From G963556115 sp963666605 (GTDB taxonomy: Bacteria; Planctomycetota; SZUA-567): a stretch of 64,000 nucleotides of DNA. Of this stretch, positions 31,812-41,482 are shown in pieces. The first letter of the stretch is position 1. Each line of letters begins with the position of its first letter. A program made the position numbers and the translations under genes. The notes below the pieces were generated by a model, which was not told where the DNA came from, ran no database searches, and saw only the letters and a program-made list of their open reading frames with translations. The stretch covers positions 372,001-436,000 of the forward strand of contig OZ223208.1 of the NCBI GenBank assembly GCA_965140405.1, written 5' to 3'.

Positions 31812-33158
31812 CTACTCACTAACATTTTCACGATAAGCAGGGAACATAGTATACCTATGCTTCTGCATTAAATTCTCAATTACCTCTGAACTGGTGTCAG
31901 CAAAATCAAGCCTATTACCAGCTAGGCCTCTACTGCCAGCAAACTCTACCTTCTCAAACTCTTCACCTATCATATTCAAGAGATTACCTATGATATTAGC
32001 AGTGTACTTATTTGCATCATGCATAGAAATAACAAGGTTATCTTCACCACTAAGAAAGGCTCTCTCAAGGTTCTTTCTATAAGCCGGATACTTCTGCACT
32101 GCAACAATAGAAATTATATAGTAGCCACCATCAGGGAATTTAGCGTCAGTTAGGATCATTTTGAGCCCATACCTATCATACGCCTTTTCTACTATCTTCC
32201 TAATTTCTGAGTTTCTCTTGTCACTATACCTCCATAAAGGTGGTCTCACAAACATAGGAACTTGCCCTGTATTATTTTCAATAGTAGTCACACACTCATA
32301 AAGATCAGCTTCAAGTGCGTTTGCAAAATCTTCTGCACTCTTATCTAAAACACCATACGCAGGTAGAGTAGCGCGAATATTGTGCCCATTATTCTGTGTC
32401 TTGTAGTCACCACCGTCATGGACACATAAGACATGCCCTCTACTTGCGACTTCTCTCAGGACAGCCTTGCCCTGCGAAGTCTCAGCTTTTTGATAGTGTA
32501 TTTTGAAGAACTCATCCTCCGTAGTCAAGACAAAGAAAGCCGCCTTTATCCCTGTCTTTGAGCCATTCGCTCCATGGACAAATTTATCCAGCCCATCAAG
32601 AGTAACTACCGTCGGACTTGTTGATATGTCACCAACGTCACTCTTCTTATCAACAGCAGGTCCATCATCAAATGTCAGGGTAACTCTAAATTTATCAATC
32701 ACTCTTACCACACCTTCAAGACGTAAAACATCTCCCTCGGTGTTACTAAGAATAATATCACCCCAACCGGCAATATCAAATATTTCAGAAGAGATAAAGA
32801 ACCAATCATCTTTCCCTGCTTCTTTCTGTAATCTATATCTATTCCCAGCTAAGTCTATTTCTGCACTAATTTCACTAAATGGATTCTCAGTCTTAAAGCG
32901 TCCACTCAAGAATCTTTCAATTGAGAACTCTACACCAGTGGAGCCTGTCAAAATAACCACAGGAACAGCCCTTGTACCTCCTCCAACTTCCTGATTAGGA
33001 AGTTCAACAAGTCCGATAATCCTTCCACATCCCATAATTATAGAACAGGTAATAATAACCAAAACACATAAGACATGTTTTAGTTCGAGTCTATGATTTA
33101 TATATTTCTTAGTATTTATTTTAGATCCCTTATAAATATAGCACAACGCATTCCACAA
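31812..33158 (-). CDS. Polysaccharide deacetylase-family lipoprotein
   Basis: After a hydrophobic signal (LKHVLCVLVIITCSIIMGC) a lipobox Cys suggests outer-membrane or periplasmic anchoring. The N-terminal 150 residues are beta-rich with a two-part Ig/FN-like look. The C-terminal NodB-type domain has TFDDGPAVD (motif 1), a reduced motif 2 near CVHDGGDYKT, FVRPPLWRYSD (motif 3) and ISMHDANKY (late His motif). Such enzymes remove acetyl groups from chitin, peptidoglycan or exopolysaccharide. The annotated start is TTG, 3 bases after the GGDEF gene stop; the true start may be later, near AAGGGA. It precedes Nudix and dxs in one operon. Confidence 0.75.
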   Translation of the reverse strand: MWNALCYIYKGSKINTKKYINHRLELKHVLCVLVIITCSIIMGCGRIIGLVELPNQEVGGGTRAVPVVILTGSTGVEFSIERFLSGRFKTENPFSEISAEIDLAGNRYRLQKEAGKDDWFFISSEIFDIAGWGDIILSNTEGDVLRLEGVVRVIDKFRVTLTFDDGPAVDKKSDVGDISTSPTVVTLDGLDKFVHGANGSKTGIKAAFFVLTTEDEFFKIHYQKAETSQGKAVLREVASRGHVLCVHDGGDYKTQNNGHNIRATLPAYGVLDKSAEDFANALEADLYECVTTIENNTGQVPMFVRPPLWRYSDKRNSEIRKIVEKAYDRYGLKMILTDAKFPDGGYYIISIVAVQKYPAYRKNLERAFLSGEDNLVISMHDANKYTANIIGNLLNMIGEEFEKVEFAGSRGLAGNRLDFADTSSEVIENLMQKHRYTMFPAYRENVSE

Positions 33159-33161
33159 GGC

Positions 33162-34154
33162 CTAACCTTGTAATTCTTGTGGTTTTGGGAATACTATATT
33201 TCTTCCAGCCTTCTTTGCAAGGTAGAGTTGCTTATCAGCTTTCTTAATCAGGCTGTCAGCTGTATCACCTTCACTTATCTCAGCACAACCGAAGGAAACA
33301 GTAATTCTGAGTTTGTTACCCTCTACACTAAAGACTGTAGTCTCTACTGCATTTCTCATATTTTCAGCAACCACTATCGCACTCGTAAGATTTGTTTTTA
33401 GCAAAACCACTCCAAATTCTTCACCACCGTAGCGCGATATAAAATCAGCAGAACGAAGAGATACCTTTAATTTTACAGCCATAGCTTCGAGTACCCTATC
33501 ACCGACGACATGACCGTAGTTGTCATTGACATCCTTGAAATGATCTATATCTGCGATAATAAGTGATAGGCTCTCGCCAGACTCACGGTATGCTTTGATA
33601 CTCTTGTTAAGGAATTCATCAAAAGTAGCTCTATTCTTTATCTGAGTTAGGCTGTCTACAGTCGCCTGAACATGGAGCTTCTCAATAATCCTGTTCTGAT
33701 AAGTAAGTTCATCCTGCGCAGTTTTCAGCTCATTCTTTAGAGAATTATTAGCCTTCAACACAGAGTCGACCTCTCTCACTAGTAGCTTCTGACAAGCATC
33801 TAGTCCTTTGGTCAAGTCTAAAGAATTCACAGTCGTCTTTACTCTGTTGAGTGCTGAATTAGACTTTGACGCCACTCCATCAACATTAGATACAGAGAGT
33901 GCTAGCTCTACAATCACCGTTTTCAGAGATTCTGCTGTTTTTTCCAGCTCTCTCTTCTTGAGTTCAACATCCTCAGCGCTATTTTCTTCTTTAACAATAC
34001 GCTCAGACCTTTTCGCAACAACCTGCTCGACGAATTCTGGCTCTACCTCAACTTTGCCCTTCTCATGTGCTTGCGAACGGATAACGACGAAAGCAATTGA
34101 AAAACCCAGCACAAACGCACCAACCGCAACAACCAAAACCAACATCATATCCAT
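33162..34154 (-). CDS. Membrane-anchored diguanylate cyclase (GGDEF)
   Basis: The 330-residue protein has one N-terminal membrane helix (about 5-25), a long charged coiled-coil (about 35-155, EEFVEQVV through QNRIIEKL) and a C-terminal GGDEF domain (about 165-325). The active site reads GGEEF, with RSAD five residues upstream as I-site, so it is expected to be active and product-inhibited. There is no periplasmic sensor domain; the coiled-coil may relay dimer state or partner binding. Its stop lies 3 bases before the deacetylase start, which ties c-di-GMP signalling to an envelope polysaccharide enzyme. Confidence 0.88.
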   Translation of the reverse strand: MDMMLVLVVAVGAFVLGFSIAFVVIRSQAHEKGKVEVEPEFVEQVVAKRSERIVKEENSAEDVELKKRELEKTAESLKTVIVELALSVSNVDGVASKSNSALNRVKTTVNSLDLTKGLDACQKLLVREVDSVLKANNSLKNELKTAQDELTYQNRIIEKLHVQATVDSLTQIKNRATFDEFLNKSIKAYRESGESLSLIIADIDHFKDVNDNYGHVVGDRVLEAMAVKLKVSLRSADFISRYGGEEFGVVLLKTNLTSAIVVAENMRNAVETTVFSVEGNKLRITVSFGCAEISEGDTADSLIKKADKQLYLAKKAGRNIVFPKPQELQG

Positions 34155-34345
34155 ATAAAAACCCTTTTATCAAAGTATCAGCTAACCTAATAAGTAATAT
34201 GTTTAAAACGTTTATATAACTTAACAATACAGTATTACAGCTAACATTCAAACAAAAATTATCACTTTTCCCCTAATAATAACAACTAACATCTAGAACA
34301 AGTGATAAATACTTATCAAAAGGAAGAATTTAATAGTGCCTAAAT

Positions 34346-35674
34346 TTACTTCTTCTCCCACCTAGAAAGGTTTGCTAGAGTTGACAAAGTACCCTTACCG
34401 TCAAGTATGTCACTCTTGAGCCTAGCCTCTGCTTCCATTACAGCTACCGCTTTATTTGCATACTCTAGCGCTATATCATGAGGTAACACGATTACCCCGT
34501 CATCATCACCGACGATCCAGTCTCCTGGCATTATTTTCTGTCCAGCTATCCTGATTTCGCAATTTATCTCACCATAACCTTTAGGTTCACCAGCATCAGC
34601 GCAGATAGCATTTGAAAATATTGGCAGATCTAATTCAAGAGCAGCATCAGTATCCCTAACCGCTCCATTTATTACAACACCGCTAAGACCTACCGCTTTC
34701 GAACTGAGAGTAGCGCATTCACCCCATACTGCTGGAGTACCACCACCACAATCAGTAACCACGACGCCATCTTTACCAGCAATATCTATCGCCTGTACAA
34801 CCTTACTCCAATCACCACTAGCTGTCTGAACAGTAGTAGCGCGTCCAGCCATACGTAGCCCTTTACCTGGTGTCCTACAGAGGATACCCCTAAGGCTCTC
34901 TTGGTGATTCATAGCATCCGAGAGATTCGCGACAGAAGCATTTAGAAGCATTTCACGAATAGCTTCATCACCTGTACCGCGGTTGCCAAAGTTAGCCTTG
35001 ATTACAACACCTTCACTTACCGCCTTTACGAGACTTTTCGCAGCGCTCTCTCCATCACCAGCTTTACTCAAAGCACCACCAGCTATAACGATACTTGCTC
35101 CAGCCTCAACCATACTTGCTGCGGTCTCGCTAGTAACTCCGCCAGCTACAGCTACAGGAACACTGACAGCCTGAGCTACACTTCTAAGAGCCTCAATAGG
35201 GTTCTTACCGTGCATCTGTTCATCAATTGGGCAGTGAACACCTATAAAATCTACCCCTAATTTTTCTACTTCAACAGCTCTAACAGCTGGGTTTTCAAGC
35301 CCAATAGTATCGCAATAAATCTTTACTCCATACTTTTTACCAGCCTCAACGCAATCTATAATTGTTGCATTACTTGCAGCAGCAAGGCAGACTACAATAT
35401 TAGCTCCAGCCTTAGCAGAAGCTTCAACTTCGATTCTACCAGCATCCATCGTCTTCATATCGGCGATGATTATAGCCTGAGGAAATTCGCTACGAAGTCT
35501 AGATATCACATTGATACCTTCACTCTTGATTAGAGGAGTCCCTGCCTCCAGCCAACCTATGCCACCACAGTATACTTCTTTTGCTGCTTGTACAGCTCTA
35601 TCAGCCTCTAGAAAATCTAGCGCTGCTTGCACTAGCGGAAACGGTCCATTTAACGAAGGTATGATGCTCGACAT
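34346..35674 (-). CDS. Bifunctional HPS-like/RraA-like fusion protein
   Basis: Residues about 1-210 form a hexulose-6-phosphate synthase (OMPDC-suprafamily) barrel: LDFLEADRAVQ, GGIGWLEAGTPLIK, IADMKTMDAG (KDEMK-like catalytic set), GVHCPIDEQ and AVAGGVT. Residues about 230-430 form an RraA-like fold (ANLSDAMNHQ, VVTDCGGGTPAVWGE, GLSGVVINGAVRDTDA, PGDWIVGDDDGV). This fusion is known from archaea and some bacteria, where the first half relates to formaldehyde fixation or ribose-phosphate supply and the second is RraA-like or aldolase-like. The start at 35674 is preferred to 35689. Its 5' end overlaps the QueD gene by about 25 bases, so translation is coupled. Confidence 0.85.
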   Translation of the reverse strand: MSSIIPSLNGPFPLVQAALDFLEADRAVQAAKEVYCGGIGWLEAGTPLIKSEGINVISRLRSEFPQAIIIADMKTMDAGRIEVEASAKAGANIVVCLAAASNATIIDCVEAGKKYGVKIYCDTIGLENPAVRAVEVEKLGVDFIGVHCPIDEQMHGKNPIEALRSVAQAVSVPVAVAGGVTSETAASMVEAGASIVIAGGALSKAGDGESAAKSLVKAVSEGVVIKANFGNRGTGDEAIREMLLNASVANLSDAMNHQESLRGILCRTPGKGLRMAGRATTVQTASGDWSKVVQAIDIAGKDGVVVTDCGGGTPAVWGECATLSSKAVGLSGVVINGAVRDTDAALELDLPIFSNAICADAGEPKGYGEINCEIRIAGQKIMPGDWIVGDDDGVIVLPHDIALEYANKAVAVMEAEARLKSDILDGKGTLSTLANLSRWEKK

Positions 35675-36033
35675 TTTTCTGACTCCCAAACAGTAACTTT
35701 ATAGACATGGACTCCCTTAGCCAGCATTTCATCGGCTGTATCAGCTATATACTTAGCTATCAATTCTGAAGTCGGATTAATTTTATCAAATGGCTCTAAC
35801 TCATTTAAGAACTTGTGATCTAAGGTATCCATAATACCCTTGAGTATCTTCTTTAGGTCACCGAAATCCATCAGCATCCCCACATTACCAAGCTCTTCAC
35901 CACAAACTTCTAACTCTACCTTCCAATTATGCCCGTGAAGGTTTTCACACTTTCCTTGATACTCTCTAAGCTGGTGAGCTGACGAGAACCAGTCTTCAAC
36001 AATCAGATGATACAATTTTATTCCTTTCGTCAT
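35650..36033 (-). CDS. queD: 6-carboxy-5,6,7,8-tetrahydropterin synthase family protein
   Basis: The 127-residue protein belongs to the 6-pyruvoyl-tetrahydropterin synthase/QueD family: FSSAHQLREYQGKCENLHGHNWKV carries the zinc-binding His residues and the catalytic Cys, followed by MLMDFGDLKKIL, LDHKFLNEL, NPTSELIA and WESEKCRASY. QueD converts dihydroneopterin triphosphate to 6-carboxytetrahydropterin in queuosine synthesis. No other queuosine gene is in view. It overlaps the HPS-RraA gene at its 3' end, an unusual partner. Confidence 0.9.
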   Translation of the reverse strand: MTKGIKLYHLIVEDWFSSAHQLREYQGKCENLHGHNWKVELEVCGEELGNVGMLMDFGDLKKILKGIMDTLDHKFLNELEPFDKINPTSELIAKYIADTADEMLAKGVHVYKVTVWESEKCRASYLR

Positions 36034-36249
36034 TATTCATTCATTTAATTTCATTTAATTATAGTTTAAAAGGTGTAAATATCAATGGATAACCCATAGT
36101 AGTACTCACAAACGAAAAACTAACATATACTCATAAACTAACCCTTAATTTTAAGCAGTATTATATACTAAATTATACTTTTCTAACCTTTTCACAACTA
36201 GTATTTTACTTTTAAAATAACAGCAAGGCATCTACGCTTAAGTAGATAC

Positions 36250-36283
36250 AAAACAAGAGAGGATGCAAATGCACCCTCTCTTG
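36250..36283 (-). terminator. Terminator of the transglutaminase-fold gene
   Basis: On the minus strand AAGAGAGGGTGCA and TGCATCCTCTCTT pair almost fully, followed by TGTTTTG. It lies about 25 bases after the stop at 36309. Confidence 0.75.
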
Positions 36284-36308
36284 AAAATGATTTATCACAA
36301 CATACTTC

Positions 36309-38336
36309 TTACATCTCAACATCTTCTATAATCTTGTCAAAGTCGACACTCCACTTCTCATAATCATCATAAGGAGCCCAAGCAGTAACCCTGTAGCTTC
36401 TTCCTCTCTTAGGCACGACATACATTCTACACCTTCTTCTGAGACCATCTTGAGTTACAGAAAAATCTACAAACAAACTATTGTCATTACGTTTTCCAAA
36501 GAAGACCCTTCCCTTGTTTATCACTCTAAACCCTGGTAGCGACCTTTCAAGGCTTGAAACAATCATATCCAGCTGGCTCTCAGTGCAAGGTAGTACCTTG
36601 TTGAGTGCCTCAACCTTGAAGACAGCCTCTTTATTTGAACTACTTACAGCTACAGACTTCAGCGCTATATTTCCACTCCAGCCTTCAGGTTTATAAAGAG
36701 AGAATCCCCAATAAATATTTGCCAGCCAATTACCTGAGATAGCGACATATGACTTCTTCTCATTAGGGTATAGAGTAAACTCTACAGGATCTTTTGAATT
36801 ATTAGACATTGGATTTTCATGATACTTGGTAGCAGAAATAAAACGCATACTGAGTACCTGATCTCGCACAGCCCAAGCAAATTTATCACCAGTCACTCCA
36901 CTTCCATCACCCCTTGAAGTCAGTATATACCCTGCAGGTAGCCCCACTCTGTTTACAGTAGTATCCACAGGTACCCATGTACCATTGACCCAGACCTCAT
37001 TCCATGAGTGATATATACCATCGCTTCTTTGAATAAGAAGCCCTGTACAAGTTCTAGTAGGGAATCCTATAGACCTAGCTAAACTAGCAAAGAGTATAGA
37101 ATGTGCTCTATGGTCACCAATACGCTTATCTAAAGTTTCTAATGAATTTACATTACTTCCTTGCCCTGGATCATACTCAATATTCTGATATACCCAACCA
37201 GCCAGCATAGCAAGCTTGCTTATAGCATTCTTCTCACCACTTGTAATATCTTTAGCTAGTCCAGAGATATCTCTATCTCTAACAATAATATCTTCTGTCT
37301 CTACAAGGTAGTCCTTCATTTTGCTAGTATTTTTTAAAGGATAAGATGTATCAAATGCCTTAGGAGCAAATTTCTTTAATTCAATTCTATCCCCTTTCAA
37401 AGAAACGTAGTCAGATTCTTTGAGGTACTGCTCCCATTCAGCCATCGGTTCAGGATTTAGCACCATAATATTGAAGTTATCCCATGCAGGCAACTGAAAA
37501 TCCATCGGAATACTTGTAGCAGCAACAATTTTTGCCTCATCTCTACTTGCAACGTCCTCAGTCACAACAAAGCTTATCAGGTTATCAGCTTGCTGACGTA
37601 GTAGATCACCATTTTTATTGAATACAATTCTAGTAGGCTTGAAGTTACCTTTAGCAACTTCCGCCTCGTAGACCATCATTTCAATTCCTAATATCTTCCT
37701 ATCTGTTATATTTCGAATAGTTACAGTCTCTTCAACGACACTCTTTGACGATTTATCGATTACAGATCTTGTGAAGGTGTCACCAATATCAGGATTCTGT
37801 TTTGCCAGCCAAACAGTATCTATATTAAACATCACCCCAGCTGGCACAGCAATTTTCTCTTCGCTATTTCCATTCTCATTATTCTCAGTAAAAGTAGCCA
37901 TACCTTCATATATACTAATAGTTTTAGTAGTTGTCACACCATTTGAATCTGTTCTTTCTGACTCATAGAGAGCTGAGCCATCTCTCGCGTCTACAATAGA
38001 CTTCGTAATAACTGATTGACTGACTCTATACCCTTGCCCTGATACCATATCAAATCTCTGATGTGTCTCGACAAGCCTAGCTGGCACTTCGTTATATACA
38101 GTCTCGCTCTTTCTAATTCGATAGCCACTACTCCTTCTCTGTCCATCCAACTCAGTAATAAAGAAGACCTTCTGATTATCAGAAAATCCAGCTCTTCTAG
38201 CTCTAGCAGACTCTGTAGGAGTTGCTTTATCCAGCAATTTCATCGGTTTTTCTAAAAACCCACCTTCCTCTGTCGAACTACATCCTGCGATAACAATAGA
38301 GCTAAGTATAATGCATAAATATTTTATCAACTTCAT
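36309..38336 (-). CDS. Transglutaminase-fold lipoprotein, catalytic Cys replaced
   Basis: The protein opens with a lipoprotein signal (MKLIKYLCIILSSIVIAGC), so it is anchored in the envelope. A beta-rich N-terminal region is followed by a DUF3857-like/transglutaminase-core segment at about 390-470: ISKLAMLAGWVYQNIEYD, then GDHRAHSILFASLARSIGFPTR, then YHSWNEVWVNGTWVPVDTT. In active enzymes the first block has GDC; here it is GDH (His409), while His443 and Asp458 of the triad are kept. Catalysis as a cysteine protease or transglutaminase is therefore unlikely; a binding role is more plausible. The C-terminal 200 residues are not recognised. The gene is alone with its own terminator. Confidence 0.8.
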   Translation of the reverse strand: MKLIKYLCIILSSIVIAGCSSTEEGGFLEKPMKLLDKATPTESARARRAGFSDNQKVFFITELDGQRRSSGYRIRKSETVYNEVPARLVETHQRFDMVSGQGYRVSQSVITKSIVDARDGSALYESERTDSNGVTTTKTISIYEGMATFTENNENGNSEEKIAVPAGVMFNIDTVWLAKQNPDIGDTFTRSVIDKSSKSVVEETVTIRNITDRKILGIEMMVYEAEVAKGNFKPTRIVFNKNGDLLRQQADNLISFVVTEDVASRDEAKIVAATSIPMDFQLPAWDNFNIMVLNPEPMAEWEQYLKESDYVSLKGDRIELKKFAPKAFDTSYPLKNTSKMKDYLVETEDIIVRDRDISGLAKDITSGEKNAISKLAMLAGWVYQNIEYDPGQGSNVNSLETLDKRIGDHRAHSILFASLARSIGFPTRTCTGLLIQRSDGIYHSWNEVWVNGTWVPVDTTVNRVGLPAGYILTSRGDGSGVTGDKFAWAVRDQVLSMRFISATKYHENPMSNNSKDPVEFTLYPNEKKSYVAISGNWLANIYWGFSLYKPEGWSGNIALKSVAVSSSNKEAVFKVEALNKVLPCTESQLDMIVSSLERSLPGFRVINKGRVFFGKRNDNSLFVDFSVTQDGLRRRCRMYVVPKRGRSYRVTAWAPYDDYEKWSVDFDKIIEDVEM

Positions 38337-38870
38337 AAGACAGTTCTCCGTAAAGTAGGCTAATTCTTCTTATTATATTATCAGAAAAATACCAGCCGAA
38401 TCAACTTGTTTCGTAATTAGATTATCCGTTGTATCGTCTTATTCAAATTCATTCTTCAACTTTTTTCGTAATTTTATAAAAAAAGTCACCTCCTACAGTG
38501 CTAAACCTTAACGACCATATACTCAGCCTAATACTTAGTAACAAGTAATTCCTCATAATATAACCCATATTCAATATTCTTAGAAGTCACCTAACATTGG
38601 CTTGCCTAACATCATGATTAACCGAAAACTTCACAACTAGAGTATCTTCAAAATATAACCTCTAAAATAAATTTGCTTAACCTACTCCATGTCTTATAAT
38701 GTAATATAACAAAAGACTACAACAATAATATTTTACAATAAAGCAAAATAGTATTAGTATTACATAAAATTCACAGCCAATATAGTCATAACAATTATAT
38801 TTTGCTCACATATGCAATACTATCTTAATATATTATTAACACTCACTATCTAAAAAAAAGGTGCTTATCT
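38337..38870. other. Divergent intergenic region before chemoreceptor gene
   Basis: About 530 AT-rich bases between divergent genes. No gene or RNA is recognised. The promoters of the transglutaminase-fold gene and of the chemoreceptor should be here; I found no unambiguous sigma-28 or sigma-54 motif. Confidence 0.4.
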
Positions 38871-41399
38871 ATGAAGCTTTCTAAAAAAATGTCAATTGGT
38901 TTTTCACTAATTCTTATTATTTTAGTATTCACCTCTGCCTTTGCATACTATAGCTTTGGAATTACCCTAAATCACATAAAATCCATCGGTAATGAAACAT
39001 TACCAGTCCTCATGAATTCTGAAAAACTATCGAAGAAAGCACTTATCGCCCTAAGTACTGAGAAAGATTTCTTACTAGCTAAAAACAAGACAGAAAGACA
39101 GGAAGCGATCTCATCTTTAGATAGCGCTTCAAAAAACCTTAATGACGTTATCAATTCGACCTTTACTGCAAGTGACTCTGCAAAAGCTGAAGAACTAATC
39201 AATAAGCTACTGAATTTTGAAGAGCTATATAGACTACTTGCTGATCAACTTTCAAACCGGGATACTCTTAGTCAAGAATTATACGACATAAATAACAAAC
39301 TAGTAACAGTACTAGCAGAGTACTCAAGCTACCGAGATAAAAACTACGCATTACAACAATCATCCATGCTTATTATTAATAAATTTTTAGACCAATACAA
39401 AGGAGTATTGGTAACTACATCACAGCTACTAAACAACCCTAGTCTCGATAAAAAAGCTTTGCTAAAAAGAGCCCGCAGTGAGCAGATGGAACTAAGAGAG
39501 ACTGTAACTAAGATATCAAAAACTCTTCAAACGGAGGAAGACAAGAAGCTTGCCTCAGATATAAAGTCAAATATTAAAGCATCCTCTAACGCGTTAAAGA
39601 AATTTGTTAAGGTATTTACAAAGTCTCCAGATGATAAGTCAGGACAAGAAAAGGCTAAAGCTGCAGCAGTAGAGCTAGAAGAAACTATTACTCAATTAGT
39701 CAATACTTTTTCAGAATCAAAACAAAACGATATAGACACGAGTAAAAAAGCACTAAAAGAGATAAAGTCTTTAGAATATCTGCTACCACAAACACAGATT
39801 CTAAATTTGGCATATCAGATTACCCAGAACCAAGGAAACTTGAAAACATCGACAGATATTGTAAACAAAAGTTTGGATGTAGCTCAAGCACTTTCAAAGC
39901 TGACGATGAATAATGACGGCAAATCAAAGGTTCAAGGAATAATTGACAATATTAAAAAGTACCAAAAGCTCAGCAAAGAGTGGCAAGTACTGAATAATAC
40001 TATAAATACAGATACAAATACCAAATTAAAAAGTACCATAGCAGAAATAACTGCAAAAGCTAATGAAACACTCGATGTTACAGAGTTAGAGACATCAGAA
40101 AAAATAGACAGTATTGGAATTAATACAAAACAAGCCATGACACTTATCATTACTACCAGTATTGTTGGCCTATTACTAGGTATAGCTGTAGCAGTAATAC
40201 TTATTAGAAGTATTGTAAAGCCTGTACTCTTTGTCATCAAGGGCATGGATATTATAAGAGACAAGGTTGAGAATATTACAAATATAATGCATAACAACTT
40301 GGCTGTCAGTAACTGGGCAGAAGATCTTGTATTTATAGAAGATGATGCTGATAGAGATAAACAGTCCGCAAAATATGCAGAGCGTTCAGATGAAATCGGA
40401 CAAGCTGTCAAAGCCCAACAGGACATTAGCACAACAGTACGAAAAGCAGGCGAAGCCACTAATCAGGTTATCAGTCAGGTAAATTACATTCTTGGAGAGG
40501 TGGTTACCACTGTTGCTGATGTATCAAAGAGTTCACGTCATTTAGAGTCAGCGAGCAAAGACCTTGCTGACGGTGCAACACAACAGGCTGCAAGCCTCGA
40601 AGAAATAGCATCATCTCTTCACGAAATGAGTTCACGAGTCGATCAAAATGCAAAAGGGGCAAGTAAAGCTAGAGATCTCTCAAAAGAAGCAAATAACTCT
40701 GGTAGTACTGGAAATGAGAAGATGGGCGATCTTGTTCAAAAGATGCAGCAAATAAATTTAGCAACTGGCGAGATAACCAAAATAATCAAAACAATTGATG
40801 ATATTGCATTCCAGACCAATCTACTCGCACTCAATGCTGCGGTAGAAGCAGCAAGAGCAGGTCAACACGGCAAAGGCTTTGCGGTAGTTGCAGAAGAGGT
40901 GCGTAACCTTGCTGCGAGGAGTGCTAAGGCTGCTGGAGAGACAAGTTCACTTATAGAGAATGTCGTAAAGGAGATAAAAGCGGGAGACTCTATGGTTGGT
41001 GATACAGCAGCAGTTCTTACTGAAATTGTTGAATTCTCTGGAGAGGTTACAGCTCTTTCAAGTACAGTTGCAGACGACTCTATGAGTCAAGCTTCAGGTA
41101 TAACCCAGATCAACACCGCACTTACTCAAGTCGATGATATTACCCAACGAAATGCCGCTAATGCAGAAGAGACTGCTAGCTCTAGTCAAGAGCTCAATTT
41201 CTATGCAAAGAGCCTTAAAGAACTTACAGATAAGTTTATTCTCAAAGATCGCGAAGCTTTAAATATTGATAATGAGGATGATTTTGACGAAGAATATATC
41301 ACGACCAACCAACAAATATCCTATGCGCAACCCAAAGCAGAAGATCAGATATCACTTTTAGATACAACCGAAATAGACGATCATAACTGGGGTCGGTAG
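38871..41399 (+). CDS. Methyl-accepting chemotaxis protein, long helical sensor
   Basis: The 842-residue chemoreceptor has membrane helices at about 8-28 and 422-443 enclosing a 390-residue periplasmic domain that is almost all helical, resembling a helical-bundle (HBM/4HB-like) sensor of unusual length. A HAMP-like linker follows, then the signalling domain with the hairpin tip DDIAFQTNLLALNAAVEAA and GKGFAVVAEEVRNLAARS (about 640-690), which contacts CheA and CheW. Methylation-helix segments flank it. The tail is acidic, with no clear CheR-docking pentapeptide. AAAGGTG precedes the ATG. It faces the flagellin gene across a shared terminator. Confidence 0.93.
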   Translation: MKLSKKMSIGFSLILIILVFTSAFAYYSFGITLNHIKSIGNETLPVLMNSEKLSKKALIALSTEKDFLLAKNKTERQEAISSLDSASKNLNDVINSTFTASDSAKAEELINKLLNFEELYRLLADQLSNRDTLSQELYDINNKLVTVLAEYSSYRDKNYALQQSSMLIINKFLDQYKGVLVTTSQLLNNPSLDKKALLKRARSEQMELRETVTKISKTLQTEEDKKLASDIKSNIKASSNALKKFVKVFTKSPDDKSGQEKAKAAAVELEETITQLVNTFSESKQNDIDTSKKALKEIKSLEYLLPQTQILNLAYQITQNQGNLKTSTDIVNKSLDVAQALSKLTMNNDGKSKVQGIIDNIKKYQKLSKEWQVLNNTINTDTNTKLKSTIAEITAKANETLDVTELETSEKIDSIGINTKQAMTLIITTSIVGLLLGIAVAVILIRSIVKPVLFVIKGMDIIRDKVENITNIMHNNLAVSNWAEDLVFIEDDADRDKQSAKYAERSDEIGQAVKAQQDISTTVRKAGEATNQVISQVNYILGEVVTTVADVSKSSRHLESASKDLADGATQQAASLEEIASSLHEMSSRVDQNAKGASKARDLSKEANNSGSTGNEKMGDLVQKMQQINLATGEITKIIKTIDDIAFQTNLLALNAAVEAARAGQHGKGFAVVAEEVRNLAARSAKAAGETSSLIENVVKEIKAGDSMVGDTAAVLTEIVEFSGEVTALSSTVADDSMSQASGITQINTALTQVDDITQRNAANAEETASSSQELNFYAKSLKELTDKFILKDREALNIDNEDDFDEEYITTNQQISYAQPKAEDQISLLDTTEIDDHNWGR

Positions 41400-41420
41400 T
41401 ATAAAACTTCAATTAGTCAA

Positions 41421-41467
41421 TTATAAGAATAGCGGGACAGCTTGATGCTGTCCCGCTATTCTTATAA
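41421..41467. terminator. Bidirectional terminator between MCP and flagellin genes
   Basis: A perfect 21-bp inverted repeat (left arm 41421-41441, right arm 41447-41467) with the 5-base loop TTGAT. The arms have a GC-rich centre (AGCGGGACAGC) and AT-rich ends, giving a T-tract in both directions for the two convergent genes. Confidence 0.92.
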
Positions 41468-41482
41468 TTTCTATGAAATATT

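Noticed and set aside
36034..36249. preQ1 riboswitch upstream of queD
   Set aside because: The AT-rich sequence upstream of the queD start shows no C-rich loop or pseudoknot pattern that I could recognise.
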